Shown here: positions 8,464-16,962 of the stretch, piece by piece | How the letters are laid out: each line of letters starts with the position of its first letter | Position numbering within the stretch: position 1 is the first letter of the stretch | NCBI GenBank assembly: GCA_000026125.1 | Contig: CU207211.1 | Location: 2,046,001 to 2,110,000, forward strand | Origin: Herminiimonas arsenicoxydans | GTDB taxonomy: Bacteria > Pseudomonadota > Gammaproteobacteria > Burkholderiales > Burkholderiaceae_D | Direction of reading: 5' to 3' | Length of the DNA stretch: 64,000 bases | Position numbers and translations under genes: made by a program | The notes under the pieces: model-generated | Seen by the model: the letters and a program-made list of their open reading frames with translations, nothing else | Databases searched by the model: none | Told to the model about the DNA's origin: nothing

Positions 8464-10440
8464 TTAGATGTAAATGAATTGCCGGTACAAACCATCCAAC
8501 TGACGACGAATATCTTCGACGCGCTGCTCGTCACCGGTATCGGTAAATTCGAGTAGCTGCTGTTCCTTGGCAGTGATCTGATCGCAAAGGTCGGACAAAT
8601 TCTCGCAGAAAGCCTCGGAGTGAACGGTGGGCTCCTCCGTATTCGTCTCTTCTCCTGCTAGTTTTCGCACAGACGAGGCCGGAGAAATCCCATTTTCCTC
8701 GTTAAAGGCAATTTGAAGCTGCCTGCGCCTATTGGTTTCATCGATCGCCTGTTTCATCGCCGGAGTCACCGCGTCGGCGTACAAGATCGCCTTGCCGTTT
8801 TCATTCCGAGCGACTCGACCTATCATCTGAATGAGAGCATGGGCCGAACGCAAGAATCCTGCACGGTCTGCATCGAGAATAGCAACCAATGATGCCTCTG
8901 GAATATCCAGCCCTTCGCGCAAAAGACTAATCCCAATCAAAACATCGAACTCTCCTGCGCGCAGGCCATTGATGATCTCAACACGATCCTCCGCTTTTAT
9001 GTCCGAATGCATGTAGCGCGCTCGAATCCCGTTGTCCGTCAAGAAATCCGTTAGCTCTTCTGCACTGACCTTCGTCAGCGTAGTCACGAGCACGCGATTT
9101 TTCTTCTTCACGCACTTCGATATTTCGGCAAGCAGGTCATCTATGTATCCGTCCGCTTTCCGCACCTCAACCTTGGGATCAAGCAGTCCCGTTGGTCTGA
9201 TAACTTGTTCGACAACCCTGTCTTTCGACACCCTCAGCTCGTAGTCTCCCGGAGTAGCGGAAACAAAGATGGTCTGAGGCTTGACCTTCTCAAATTCACC
9301 AAAGTTCAACGGGCGATTGTTCTTAGACGAAGGCAAGCGGAACCCGTAATCTATCAACGTCTCCTTGCGCGCCTGATCCCCCCGGTACATTGCGGATATC
9401 TGTGGCACCATGACGTGGGATTCATCGACGAACAGAAGCCCATCTTTCGGCAGGTAATCCAGCAATGTGATCGGAGGCGAGGCCGGGTCCCGTTCGCTGA
9501 AGTAGCAGGAATAATTTTCCATGCCCGAACAATAGCCTACCTCGCGCATCATCTCCACGTCATGCGTGATCCGCTCGTACAGCCTGTTTGCCTCGACCAA
9601 GCGATTATTCCTGTTCAGCTCGGCAACCCGCTCTTCCATATCAGCGAGTATCTTCTTGGACGCGGAATCTATTTTATTCGTGGGCGGTGCAAAAAGCGTC
9701 TTTGGCGAAACCAAGTAATGGTCAATTGCCCCAAGCGTTTTACCTGTAACAGGGTCTAGCCATTGAACAGACGCAACAGAGTCATCCAGCAGTTCCACCC
9801 GAACTGCCCTATGCTCGGAATCAGCAGGAAAGATATCGATCACATCACCTTGAGCGCGAAACGTTGCACGTTTGAGAGTGCGCTCAGTGCGATCATATTG
9901 CAGCAGAGCCAAACGACGAATCAGCTCTCTCTGGTTTAGTTTGACCCCAGGGGACAGAGCGATCTGCAACGCTCGGTACGCCTCCGGGTCACCCAGGCCG
10001 TAGATTGAAGACACCGAAGCGACGACGATCACATCGCGGCGCTCAATCAAGGATTTGGTCGTGGACAGGCGTAGGCGCTCAAGGTGATCGTTGATGGCCG
10101 AGTCCTTTGGAATGAAACGATCGGTGCCCGGCATATAAATCTCGGGCTGAAAATAATCGTAGTAGGAAACGAAGTACTCGACAGCATTCTCAGGAAAGAA
10201 GTGCTTCATTTCACCATAAAGCTGCGCGGTCAATGTCTTGTTAGGAGCCAAGATCAACGTGGGCCGCTTCAGACGATGAATCACATTGGCCATCGTAAAG
10301 GTCTTACCAGAGCCGGTGATACCCTTCAGCGTCTGGTGTGTCGCACCTTCTTCTATGTCCGATAGCAGGCGCGCTATCGCCTCTGGCTGGTCCCCCGCCG
10401 GCGTATAGCTGGAGTGCAGAATGAACGTACCGGTTGACAT
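8464..10440 (-). CDS. uvrB: Excinuclease ABC subunit B (island-borne UvrB)
   Basis: DNA-damage-recognition helicase-like subunit of nucleotide excision repair; 658 residues, full length. Walker A GITGSGKT is near residue 41, the damage-verifying beta-hairpin YYDYFQPEIYMPGTDRFIP near residue 93, the Walker B LLFVDESHV near residue 333, helicase motif VI QMIGRVARN, and a C-terminal UVR (UvrC-binding) helix pair. AGGAG precedes the ATG by seven bases. It lies inside the island and looks more AT-rich than the flanking cargo, so I take it as an acquired copy, probably additional to a housekeeping uvrB that is not in this window. No clear LexA box is visible upstream. Confidence 0.93.
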   Translation of the reverse strand: MSTGTFILHSSYTPAGDQPEAIARLLSDIEEGATHQTLKGITGSGKTFTMANVIHRLKRPTLILAPNKTLTAQLYGEMKHFFPENAVEYFVSYYDYFQPEIYMPGTDRFIPKDSAINDHLERLRLSTTKSLIERRDVIVVASVSSIYGLGDPEAYRALQIALSPGVKLNQRELIRRLALLQYDRTERTLKRATFRAQGDVIDIFPADSEHRAVRVELLDDSVASVQWLDPVTGKTLGAIDHYLVSPKTLFAPPTNKIDSASKKILADMEERVAELNRNNRLVEANRLYERITHDVEMMREVGYCSGMENYSCYFSERDPASPPITLLDYLPKDGLLFVDESHVMVPQISAMYRGDQARKETLIDYGFRLPSSKNNRPLNFGEFEKVKPQTIFVSATPGDYELRVSKDRVVEQVIRPTGLLDPKVEVRKADGYIDDLLAEISKCVKKKNRVLVTTLTKVSAEELTDFLTDNGIRARYMHSDIKAEDRVEIINGLRAGEFDVLIGISLLREGLDIPEASLVAILDADRAGFLRSAHALIQMIGRVARNENGKAILYADAVTPAMKQAIDETNRRRQLQIAFNEENGISPASSVRKLAGEETNTEEPTVHSEAFCENLSDLCDQITAKEQQLLEFTDTGDEQRVEDIRRQLDGLYRQFIYI

Positions 10441-10814
10441 TAGATATCTCCTAATTGAGCTACTTCAATTTGTCCTGATGTATCGGCTATTTCGGAAGAC
10501 CTATAGCAGTACCAAACTGGGGTGTAAATGACGGCGATCCTGCCACGCCCCACCTGGGCGTAGGCGTCGCCAACATGATAGCCCAACACACGGGCGGGCT
10601 TCCCAGTGCATATCCGCCGAGCGCCACGACGTCAGCCAGCGGCCCGTCTGCCAATGCACCTGGAGCTACTCGCCTCGTTCAGCGCCGACATCGAGTCGTG
10701 GCGGGCGAGATTGCTCTGTACGCCCCATGTGTGGCGGCGGCTCCCGCCGATGCGCGCCTTTGCCTCTCTCAGCCATCAAGACGAGACGCCGGAGGCGTGG
10801 AGCTACGTCACCTG
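10441..10814. other. 374-bp gap without a supported gene
   Basis: Holds the uvrB promoter region. A 70-codon plus-strand frame at 10606-10818 has protein-like composition and might be a relic of a mobile-element gene, but it has no recognisable motif, no clear ribosome site and overlaps the end of the DUF488 gene. Confidence 0.4.
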
Positions 10815-11246
10815 CTAAAGATGCACGATCTCAACATTCGGCCATTTGCCTGCAAGGTACTCGGCCACTAGCCTCCGATGGCAGTGATGGGGCTTGTCTT
10901 CGCTGCAAAGCAGGCAACTGTTATCAATCTTTTCTTTATCGATTGACTCAATCTTTCGGGACGACATTAAATCCAGAAACTTCCTCGCGTAGATATCCCA
11001 ATCTCCCCCTTTTATTTTATATGCCTCGAACATGTCCTTGGTTGGAGCAAGTGCTGGCAGGTGCTCATATTCCATCCCACACAACGCCTCGGAAAAATAC
11101 CGAAGATCCTCGCGCTTTGCGAAGCCGGCCAATTGCGAAACATTATTCAGACGAACATCGACTAGGCGTTTGGCACCAGAATCACCTAATTTGGTGAAGA
11201 AGGATCGCGCGGAGGTCTTAGTGAATCCAATCGTGAATATCTTCAT
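10815..11246 (-). CDS. DUF488 family protein
   Basis: Protein of 143 residues of the DUF488 family (unknown function). Family signatures are the opening IFTIGFTKTSARSFF, VDVRLNNVSQLAGFAK, and the C-terminal cysteine/histidine motif CLLCSEDKPHHCHRRLVAEYL, which may bind metal or form a redox site. I chose the ATG at 11246, ten codons inside a longer frame, because it begins the family core. It is transcribed toward uvrB but 374 bp away, so the two are probably not coupled. DUF488 genes are common on genomic islands and next to restriction or stress genes. Confidence 0.85.
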   Translation of the reverse strand: MKIFTIGFTKTSARSFFTKLGDSGAKRLVDVRLNNVSQLAGFAKREDLRYFSEALCGMEYEHLPALAPTKDMFEAYKIKGGDWDIYARKFLDLMSSRKIESIDKEKIDNSCLLCSEDKPHHCHRRLVAEYLAGKWPNVEIVHL

Positions 11247-11738
11247 CTGCCTTACTCCACTCGTTCCTTCATCCATAAATGGCTGTTATTGATCTGCCGC
11301 CAGGTACGCCCGTCAATCGCAGCCAAGGAAACGCCGGGGGCATGGCGTACTAGCTACTCCACAACGGCCACGGCAGGCTCCATTCTCTGGCCGCTTCAAC
11401 GACTCGCGGCCACGACCCGAGCAGCTCAAGAGCTTAGCACCGCCTTTTGCGGTTGCGTGCTTCACCACTCCCGCTTCTTCCCTTCCAGAACGCGCCAACT
11501 GCTAAGCTACATGAGGACGACTCGCCCTACAGCGCGAAGCACCTGTGTTCGCGCTATTGGCTGTCCCGTGCGTTGTGGTGCTGGCCGCCGATGACGAGCC
11601 GAGCCTACTGAATGGGCACTGCGCACAACAGCCTTTCATGCGTGCCACCTGCGTGATCAAGGTTGAACGCAGATCGAAGCGTGCACAGGTTTTTTCATAA
11701 AAGTATAAAATTCAATCAACTCTATCAGAAGAAAATCT
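11247..11738. other. 492-bp gap without a supported gene
   Basis: The stretch separates the divergent DUF488 and LysR genes. Short open frames exist on both strands, with no ribosome sites or motifs I recognise. The minus-strand frame at 11313-11498 reads like a fragment of a coding sequence, so an eroded gene is possible. The last 60 bp are AT-rich and probably hold the LysR promoter. Confidence 0.35.
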
Positions 11739-12680
11739 ATGATCGTAAGAAACTTTGAATACTTGCTTGCTTTGCACCGTGAAGGCCATTTTGGCAACGC
11801 GGCAAAAAGCTGCAATGTTTCTCAGCCGACACTCTCCGCGGGCATCAAGCAATTGGAGGAAGACATGGGTGTCGAGATCGTGCGTCATGGCCGACGCTAC
11901 GACGGGCTCACTTCTGAAGGAATGCGCGTACTGTCTTGGGCTCAGCAGATGTATGACGACTGCAAAGGACTGGAGCGAGAAATCTCCGCACTACGGCGGG
12001 GTATAGAGGGGAAATTCCGGCTAGGGATACTCCCAGGAACTGCCGGCGTAGCACCCACATTAAGCATCGCCCTTGCCGAAAAAACACCTTTACTTCAACA
12101 ATCAATTCTGGTCTCCGGCGCTTCTTCCCTGCTGCAGGCGATTCGAGAAAACAATCTGGATATCGCACTCATGCATTTGGAGGATATTCCAGGGGAAGAC
12201 TTCGATACTCACCTTCTGTACCGTGAACGCATTTTCCTTTTTCACGCCGCTAGAACACAGCAACCCCGAAGCACAACGTGGGACCATGTTCTTAATAGAC
12301 AACTGTGCCTGCTGAACTCGGCAGTACCTGAATCCATTCAAGATAGACTGACGCAATGTACCGCACAGACTATTCGCACTGATTCAATTGACGTGCTATC
12401 GGCACACGTGGCGACAGGAAAATATTCGGCAGTTCTTCCGCAATCTCTCGCCGGCCAACTCGCACACATTCCGAATCTCCACGCAATCGGTATCAGTGGA
12501 CCAATGTCACACTCAAATGTCGGATTCGTTGCTGGGAAAAATGCGTTCGAGGCACCGTCATCGCACGCATTGCTCGAAATGGTGCACACCCCAGAACTGG
12601 CCGCCGCTCTTCAATCCGTTATATCGATCCATCGTCGGTTCCAGCCCAAAGCAGACTCATCCCAAAGCCCCTTGAAATAG
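11739..12680 (+). CDS. OxyR-like LysR-family regulator upstream of fdhA
   Basis: LysR-type regulator of 313 residues. Its winged helix NFEYLLALHREGHFGNAA followed by CNVSQPTLSAGIKQLEEDMG is strikingly like that of OxyR (DLEYLVALAEHRHF...CHVSQPTLSGQI), which predicts ATAG-N7-CTAT-type binding. Similar regulators accompany formate dehydrogenase genes in Burkholderiales (from memory). In the effector domain the region equivalent to the OxyR redox loop (RQLCLLNSAVPESIQ) lacks the GHC peroxidatic cysteine, so the inducer is probably not peroxide; I infer formaldehyde or formate. It precedes fdhA in the same orientation, with the shared promoter element B between them. Confidence 0.85.
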   Translation: MIVRNFEYLLALHREGHFGNAAKSCNVSQPTLSAGIKQLEEDMGVEIVRHGRRYDGLTSEGMRVLSWAQQMYDDCKGLEREISALRRGIEGKFRLGILPGTAGVAPTLSIALAEKTPLLQQSILVSGASSLLQAIRENNLDIALMHLEDIPGEDFDTHLLYRERIFLFHAARTQQPRSTTWDHVLNRQLCLLNSAVPESIQDRLTQCTAQTIRTDSIDVLSAHVATGKYSAVLPQSLAGQLAHIPNLHAIGISGPMSHSNVGFVAGKNAFEAPSSHALLEMVHTPELAAALQSVISIHRRFQPKADSSQSPLK

Positions 12681-12951
12681 CGAGTCTCGAAGAGCAACGC
12701 TGTATTGCTTCAACCAGGCAAAGATGGCAGGCACGCCGTGTGCGCCGCTAACAGGCGCCACGTGCTGAGCAACCCATCGAAGGCCACCAGGTCTAGGGGC
12801 AACACGGGCGACAGGAGTACCTGCTGCATGCGGCCTCCTCATGTCTCGCTGGGTCAAGCTGACTATTCCTAGATCAAGCTAGGAGGCGCGATGTAGTGAT
12901 GATCGTTGTCCTCTCCCAGCTAGGAGACGAGCACGGCTCGACGAGCCCGTG
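12681..12951. other. Non-coding stretch with small palindromes between LysR gene and promoter element B
   Basis: No supported gene. A minus-strand frame at 12657-12857 looks protein-like but overlaps the LysR 3' end and has no recognised motif. TCCTAG-atcaag-CTAGGA at 12867-12884 and a hairpin near 12932-12951 (CACGGCTCG against CGAGCCCGTG, one bulge) are possible terminator or operator structures. Confidence 0.4.
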
Positions 12952-13022
12952 TAGATAGATCGTGTCTATCTGCACATAGATTATTCCAGTTTGACCACTT
13001 CTGAGCTTGATCCGATGCTGTC
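12952..13022 (+). promoter_or_regulatory. Shared 71-bp promoter element, copy B (upstream of fdhA)
   Basis: Matches 5309-5239 of the minus strand at 60/71 positions. Half-sites ATAG (12955-12958), CTAT (12966-12969), ATAG (12976-12979) and CAGT (12987-12990) are spaced 7, 6 and 7. The last abuts TTGACC (12991-12996), followed by a 17-bp spacer and GATGCT (13014-13019), whose A2 and T6 match a sigma-70 -10 box. An LTTR tetramer next to the -35 box is the usual activating layout. The predicted fdhA leader is about 120 nt. Confidence 0.75.
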
Positions 13023-13146
13023 AAGACCGCAGAAGGAGACGCGGCCAACGGCTAGGCAGTACCACGATCGTTCTTCTTGACAGCGGTAAGTCTCGTTTCC
13101 CACTTCGATTTAGAAGATGGAAACATTAACGCACAGAGGTGACGAA

Positions 13147-14361
13147 ATGACTCCGACCGGTAACCGAATCGTGACTTTCGAGAAGCCCTTGGAAATGAAG
13201 GTCAACACCTTCAAATTTCCAGAGCTGATAACCCCTCAAGGGAAAAGTGCACCCCACGGCGCTATCCTCAAAATAGTTACCACAAATATCTGTGGCAGCG
13301 ACCTTCACATTTATCGCGGTTCGTTTGCTGTTCCCAAGGGAATGACCATGGGCCATGAAATGACCGGCGAAGTGATCGAAGTGGGATCAGACGTCGAAGT
13401 CGTGAAGAAGGGCGACATCGTTTCCGTCCCCTTCAATGTGGGTTGTGGGCGTTGCTACAACTGCAAGCATATGCGCTCCGATGTATGCGAGAACACCAAC
13501 CCCGAAATCGACTGCGGAGCCTACGGGTTCAACCTCGGTGGCTGGACGGGGGGCCAAGGTGATTATCTCTTCGTACCGTATGCGGATTTCAATCTCCTGC
13601 GCTTTCCTGACAAGGATGCCGCCATGGAAAAGATCCGCGACCTGACCCTTCTCTCTGACGTACTACCCACAGCTTTCCATGGGTTCGCTGGCCCAGACTG
13701 GCCAGCCGCACCGGCCTACGTCGTCGGCGAAAACATCCTGATCTTCGGTGCCGGGCCGGTCGGCAGAGCGGGTGCCGCCTGCGCCAGACTTCTGGGTGCA
13801 GGCGCCATCATCGTTGCCGATTACATTCAAGAGCGGCTGGACCTTCTCAAGCCACACGGCGTGGAAACCATCAACCTTTCCGACGGCGTGCCGATCGAGG
13901 AACATCTCGAACGCATTACCGGGCACAGGGAGGTGGATCGCGTCATCGACTATGTTGGTGTGGACTGCCGCGGGTTTGGCGCGGAGGCTGACAAGATCGT
14001 GGAGAGCGCTGTTACCAACGCAATGCTCAAATATGTCCGCTTCGGCGGAATGACCAGCACGGTCGGTGTGTACTGCGCAAACCCGATCTCGAAAGACCCG
14101 AAAGCCAAGAAAGGCCATATGGATCTGGAATGGTCCAACGCCTGGATCAAGTCGCCGCGAATGTCGGCTGGTCAATCCCCGACGGCCAATTACAACCACG
14201 CGTTAATGCGGGCGATACTGAACGATCGCATGCCTTACCTTTCGCCGATGATGAACACTAAGTTCATCAAGCTCGAAGACGCGCCCGCCGCGTACAAAGA
14301 GTTCGACGCGGGTTCTGCATACAAGTACGTCATCGACCCGCATGGTTCAGTGCGGCAGTAA
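13147..14361 (+). CDS. fdhA: Glutathione-independent formaldehyde dehydrogenase
   Basis: NAD-dependent zinc medium-chain dehydrogenase (404 residues) that oxidises free formaldehyde to formate, like the Pseudomonas putida enzyme of about 399 residues, with which it shares the ordered motifs TNICGSDLH, GHEMTGEVIE, VSVPFNVGCGRCYNCK, GGWTGGQGDY and VPYADFNLL. Catalytic zinc ligands lie in NICGSD and GHE; the structural zinc is held by the CGRCYNCKHMRSDVC cluster; the NAD fold is at IFGAGPVGRAGAACA. The ATG at 13147 has GAGGTG upstream and is preferred to an upstream ATG at 13117. It is a second, parallel formaldehyde route to frmA/fghA on the same island. Confidence 0.93.
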   Translation: MTPTGNRIVTFEKPLEMKVNTFKFPELITPQGKSAPHGAILKIVTTNICGSDLHIYRGSFAVPKGMTMGHEMTGEVIEVGSDVEVVKKGDIVSVPFNVGCGRCYNCKHMRSDVCENTNPEIDCGAYGFNLGGWTGGQGDYLFVPYADFNLLRFPDKDAAMEKIRDLTLLSDVLPTAFHGFAGPDWPAAPAYVVGENILIFGAGPVGRAGAACARLLGAGAIIVADYIQERLDLLKPHGVETINLSDGVPIEEHLERITGHREVDRVIDYVGVDCRGFGAEADKIVESAVTNAMLKYVRFGGMTSTVGVYCANPISKDPKAKKGHMDLEWSNAWIKSPRMSAGQSPTANYNHALMRAILNDRMPYLSPMMNTKFIKLEDAPAAYKEFDAGSAYKYVIDPHGSVRQ

Positions 14362-14864
14362 GTATCCGGCGCGGGCTACGCATCAGGATGTCTCACACTT
14401 TCTGGTGAGAGACATTCTGGCTCCTCTAGTCTCCGGCCAGCAACTGAAGCCGGCGAATATTTTCGCCGGCATTTGTCTGCTGCCCCAAGGCGTTGTGATT
14501 TTGACGGGGTGCTTGCCTTGGCTCGGGCCAGGAGCAGAACCTCAGCAATCCGCAGGTGATGATCAACCGCAGGCGTGTTCGAGCGCCTGGTTCGCAATCG
14601 GTCAAGGGTCGGACGGAGAAGATGCGCGGCATCCATTGATGTGCGTGGCTGAACATAGCCTTCGCCTGATCCTGACCACCCCACGGACTTGATCAGTCTC
14701 GCCTGGTGTTGTGCCGGCCTCGGGCCATCGCACGATCAGCCCAGCCCTGGCTCATTTAGCCAGAAGTTTCCAAAGACGTGGCCGAACTCGCCGCCGCCGA
14801 AATGGCAGTCACTTCTATAGGGAGATAGCACAGTGTTGGATAAGTCGGAACGGGAGGGTGGCCT
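14362..14864. other. 503-bp gap after fdhA
   Basis: Apart from the hairpin at 14449-14470, I see no supported gene. Minus-strand open frames (for instance 14376-14684) have mixed composition and no motif. The final 60 bp should contain the promoter of the LysR gene at 14865. Confidence 0.4.
14449..14470 (+). terminator. Hairpin downstream of fdhA, probable terminator
   Basis: GCCGGCGAA (14449-14457) pairs perfectly with TTCGCCGGC (14462-14470) around TATT, followed by ATTTGT, a weak T-tract. Confidence 0.5.
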
Positions 14865-15755
14865 ATGGAGCTGCGCCATCTTCGCTGCTTCGTAGTTCTT
14901 GCTGAGGAGCTACATTTCACGCGGGCGGCTGAGCGCTTGCATATCGAACAACCACCGCTATCACGAGCCATCAAGGAACTTGAGGACGAGTTGGGCGTAG
15001 TGCTCTTCGACCGAAACCGACGAGGAACAGTTCTGACGGCGGCGGGTGCGGTCTTCTTGCAAGATGTACGCCGTCTATTCACTGTGCTGGAACAGGCTCG
15101 TGAAAATGCCAAGGCTGTGGCATCGGGCTTGCGCGGTAGCCTGCGCATCGCAGTATCAGATGGAGCTATCGATCCACGACTGTCGGCATTTCTGGCTCGT
15201 TGTCGCGCCGAGGAGCCGGAGATCGAAATACGCTTGTCAGAAGTGCCTCTGGCAGAGCAAGTGCGCGGTTTGCGCTCGGGCGACTTCATGATCGGGTTCG
15301 CGCACACGGCCGATGTCGGCGACGGTATCGCTGCCGAGGCAATCTGGCACGACCCGCTGGTGATTGCTGTGCCAGCTCGGCACTCATTGCTCACCTACAA
15401 GGAGGTGCCACTTCAAGAACTCCAAGGCCATCCACTTGTCCTGTGCGACCCGCAGGTATGCGAGGGTTATTGCCGCGAACTCAAGCGGCTGCTCAACACG
15501 TTGGAGCACAAGCTGAATGTTGTCGAGGAAGTATCCTCACTGGACATGATGCTCACCTTGGTCGGCGCCGGCTACGGCATCGGCTTCATGACGGCGACCA
15601 AGATTCCCATCTCTCAACGGCCGGATGTGGTGATCCGCCCCTTGGCGATGGATTCTGCCGTGATCACGACCTACCTGCTTCGGCCCGACGGCAGCAATTT
15701 ATCGGCTTCGGTAGAGCGATTTGTCGTTCGCCTACGCGACTCATCGGACGGTTGA
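14865..15755 (+). CDS. LysR-family transcriptional regulator
   Basis: LysR regulator of 296 residues with a canonical start MELRHLRCFVVLAEELHFTRAAERLHI and recognition helix QPPLSRAIKELEDELG. The effector domain (from GSLRIAVSDGAIDPRL, residue 92) is the BenM/CatM-like type 2 fold. ATG has GAGGG upstream. It is followed by an oppositely oriented XRE gene and then by a protein that resembles only its effector domain; the shared positions include RAEEPE, the S-x-x-MM...GYG-GF/L stretch and TYL-RP. LysR plus XRE pairs of this kind are often found in integrative conjugative elements. Confidence 0.9.
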   Translation: MELRHLRCFVVLAEELHFTRAAERLHIEQPPLSRAIKELEDELGVVLFDRNRRGTVLTAAGAVFLQDVRRLFTVLEQARENAKAVASGLRGSLRIAVSDGAIDPRLSAFLARCRAEEPEIEIRLSEVPLAEQVRGLRSGDFMIGFAHTADVGDGIAAEAIWHDPLVIAVPARHSLLTYKEVPLQELQGHPLVLCDPQVCEGYCRELKRLLNTLEHKLNVVEEVSSLDMMLTLVGAGYGIGFMTATKIPISQRPDVVIRPLAMDSAVITTYLLRPDGSNLSASVERFVVRLRDSSDG

Positions 15756-15777
15756 CGGAGCCTGGCAAGCCAGACAC

Positions 15778-16071
15778 TCAGGGATCGGTGTCGGCACGCA
15801 GATTGCGTTCGGTCGCCGTCATCAGGTCAGCCGCGCTTATTCCGAGTGCCGTAGAAATTTTCAGTATGAGCGGAAGCGTGGGCACGTGCTCACCACGCTC
15901 GATCTTACCCATGTGAGAACGCGAAATGCTTGCCCGAGATGCGAACTCGTCTTGCGCGACTCCTTGAGCGACGCGCGCAGCGCGCACGGCCTGTCCGAAG
16001 GCTAACGCCGACTCGGATTCATACGTCGATGTGCCAGAAGGACGGCCTGGCTGAATTGTTGATTTCTGCAT
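15778..16071 (-). CDS. XRE-family helix-turn-helix regulator
   Basis: Small regulator of 97 residues (from the ATG at 16071). The HTH spans about residues 27-82: FGQAVRAARVAQGVAQDEFA, ASISRSHMGKIERGEHVPTL and LKISTALGISAADLM are a textbook XRE/lambda-repressor-like domain, with a disordered N-terminal tail of about 25 residues. It is convergent with the LysR gene (22 bp apart) and divergent from the effector-domain-only gene. No strong ribosome site is seen; a GTG at 16098 would add nine residues. Possible role: lysogeny-like control of the island. Confidence 0.82.
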   Translation of the reverse strand: MQKSTIQPGRPSGTSTYESESALAFGQAVRAARVAQGVAQDEFASRASISRSHMGKIERGEHVPTLPLILKISTALGISAADLMTATERNLRADTDP

Positions 16072-16190
16072 TAGCAGAAGCGTCAAACAATCTGCCACAA
16101 TTAACCACGTTAAAGATAACGACGTTAAACTTCACTCTTTACTGCGACGCTGGTTTGCCTTTCTGGACAGATCGCTTATTGGGGGCCCTC

Positions 16191-16844
16191 ATGCATGACG
16201 CCACCAGCCAGTTTTCCCATTTCAGGCTTGCTATCGCACCTGGAGTGCCATCCTCTTGCCTCATAACGCTTCTTGCCCTTCAGCGCGCAGAGGAGCCTGA
16301 AGTCACCATCGCGTTCTTTGAGACCTCGGGCGACGACCTGATGACGGGCCTTGAGGAAGGCCGCTACGACGCCGGAATCTCGCTTCGGAACGCTGGTGCT
16401 CCAGCCGTGAAAAGCCAGCCGCTCTGGGTCGAGAACGTGGCCGTTGCAATGCCGCTGGGGTCCCCCTTACTTGCCCAGGCGAAGATCACGCTTGCCGAGC
16501 TTCTGGACTATCCGGTGTTTCGCTGGCCGGCGGAGGCATGCCTACTGCTCGATCAGCGACTGTCTTCCCTTCCGTTGAGCCAACAGAGCGTGCAGCATGT
16601 GACTTCGTTCGAGATGATGGCGCTTTGGGTCACCGCTGGCTACGGTGTGGGGCTCTCGGCGCAATCGCGCATGGAGCGTGCCCATGCGTGGGGGATCACT
16701 ATGCGACCGCTTTCAGACGGCCCCTACGAGATCGTGACATACCTGCAGCGGCCCCACGGACGAGCCAATGCTGTTTCTGAGCGGTTCGAGCACAGGGCAA
16801 TGCTGGTTGCCAGGGATAGGGCGGCTTGCTCGAATATCCCATAG
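16191..16844 (+). CDS. LysR effector-domain-only protein (no HTH)
   Basis: About 217 residues covering only a LysR substrate-binding domain: FRLAIAPGVPSSCLITLLAL, VTIAFFETSGDDLMTGLEEGRYDAG, and SFEMMALWVTAGYGVGLSAQ. It is clearly paralogous to the effector domain of the LysR protein encoded at 14865. The open frame extends upstream to 15930, but that part is antisense to the XRE gene and its translation is Arg-rich and unlike a LysR HTH, so I start at the ATG at 16191 after GGGGG. It could be a decoy or heterodimer partner for the full-length LysR, or a gene that has lost its HTH; neither can be decided here. Confidence 0.65.
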   Translation: MHDATSQFSHFRLAIAPGVPSSCLITLLALQRAEEPEVTIAFFETSGDDLMTGLEEGRYDAGISLRNAGAPAVKSQPLWVENVAVAMPLGSPLLAQAKITLAELLDYPVFRWPAEACLLLDQRLSSLPLSQQSVQHVTSFEMMALWVTAGYGVGLSAQSRMERAHAWGITMRPLSDGPYEIVTYLQRPHGRANAVSERFEHRAMLVARDRAACSNIP

Positions 16845-16962
16845 CCCGCTCTCGCCGAGGCTGCGTTCGGGTAATTACCGCGGCACGCACCTGTTAGCGC
16901 GCCAGTGATAGCGCTTCCATCTTTGGCAATATGATGAATTAACATGGTCTTTGGAGGCACGA

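Noticed and set aside
10441..10520. LexA box upstream of uvrB
   Set aside because: No CTGT-N8-ACAG match could be found in the leader.
10606..10818. Short plus-strand frame with protein-like composition upstream of uvrB
   Set aside because: No ribosome site or recognised domain, and it overlaps the 3' end of the DUF488 gene; listed only as a possible relic.
15930..16190. N-terminal extension of the LysR effector-only protein
   Set aside because: It is antisense to a convincing XRE gene, Arg-rich, and does not resemble a LysR helix-turn-helix.
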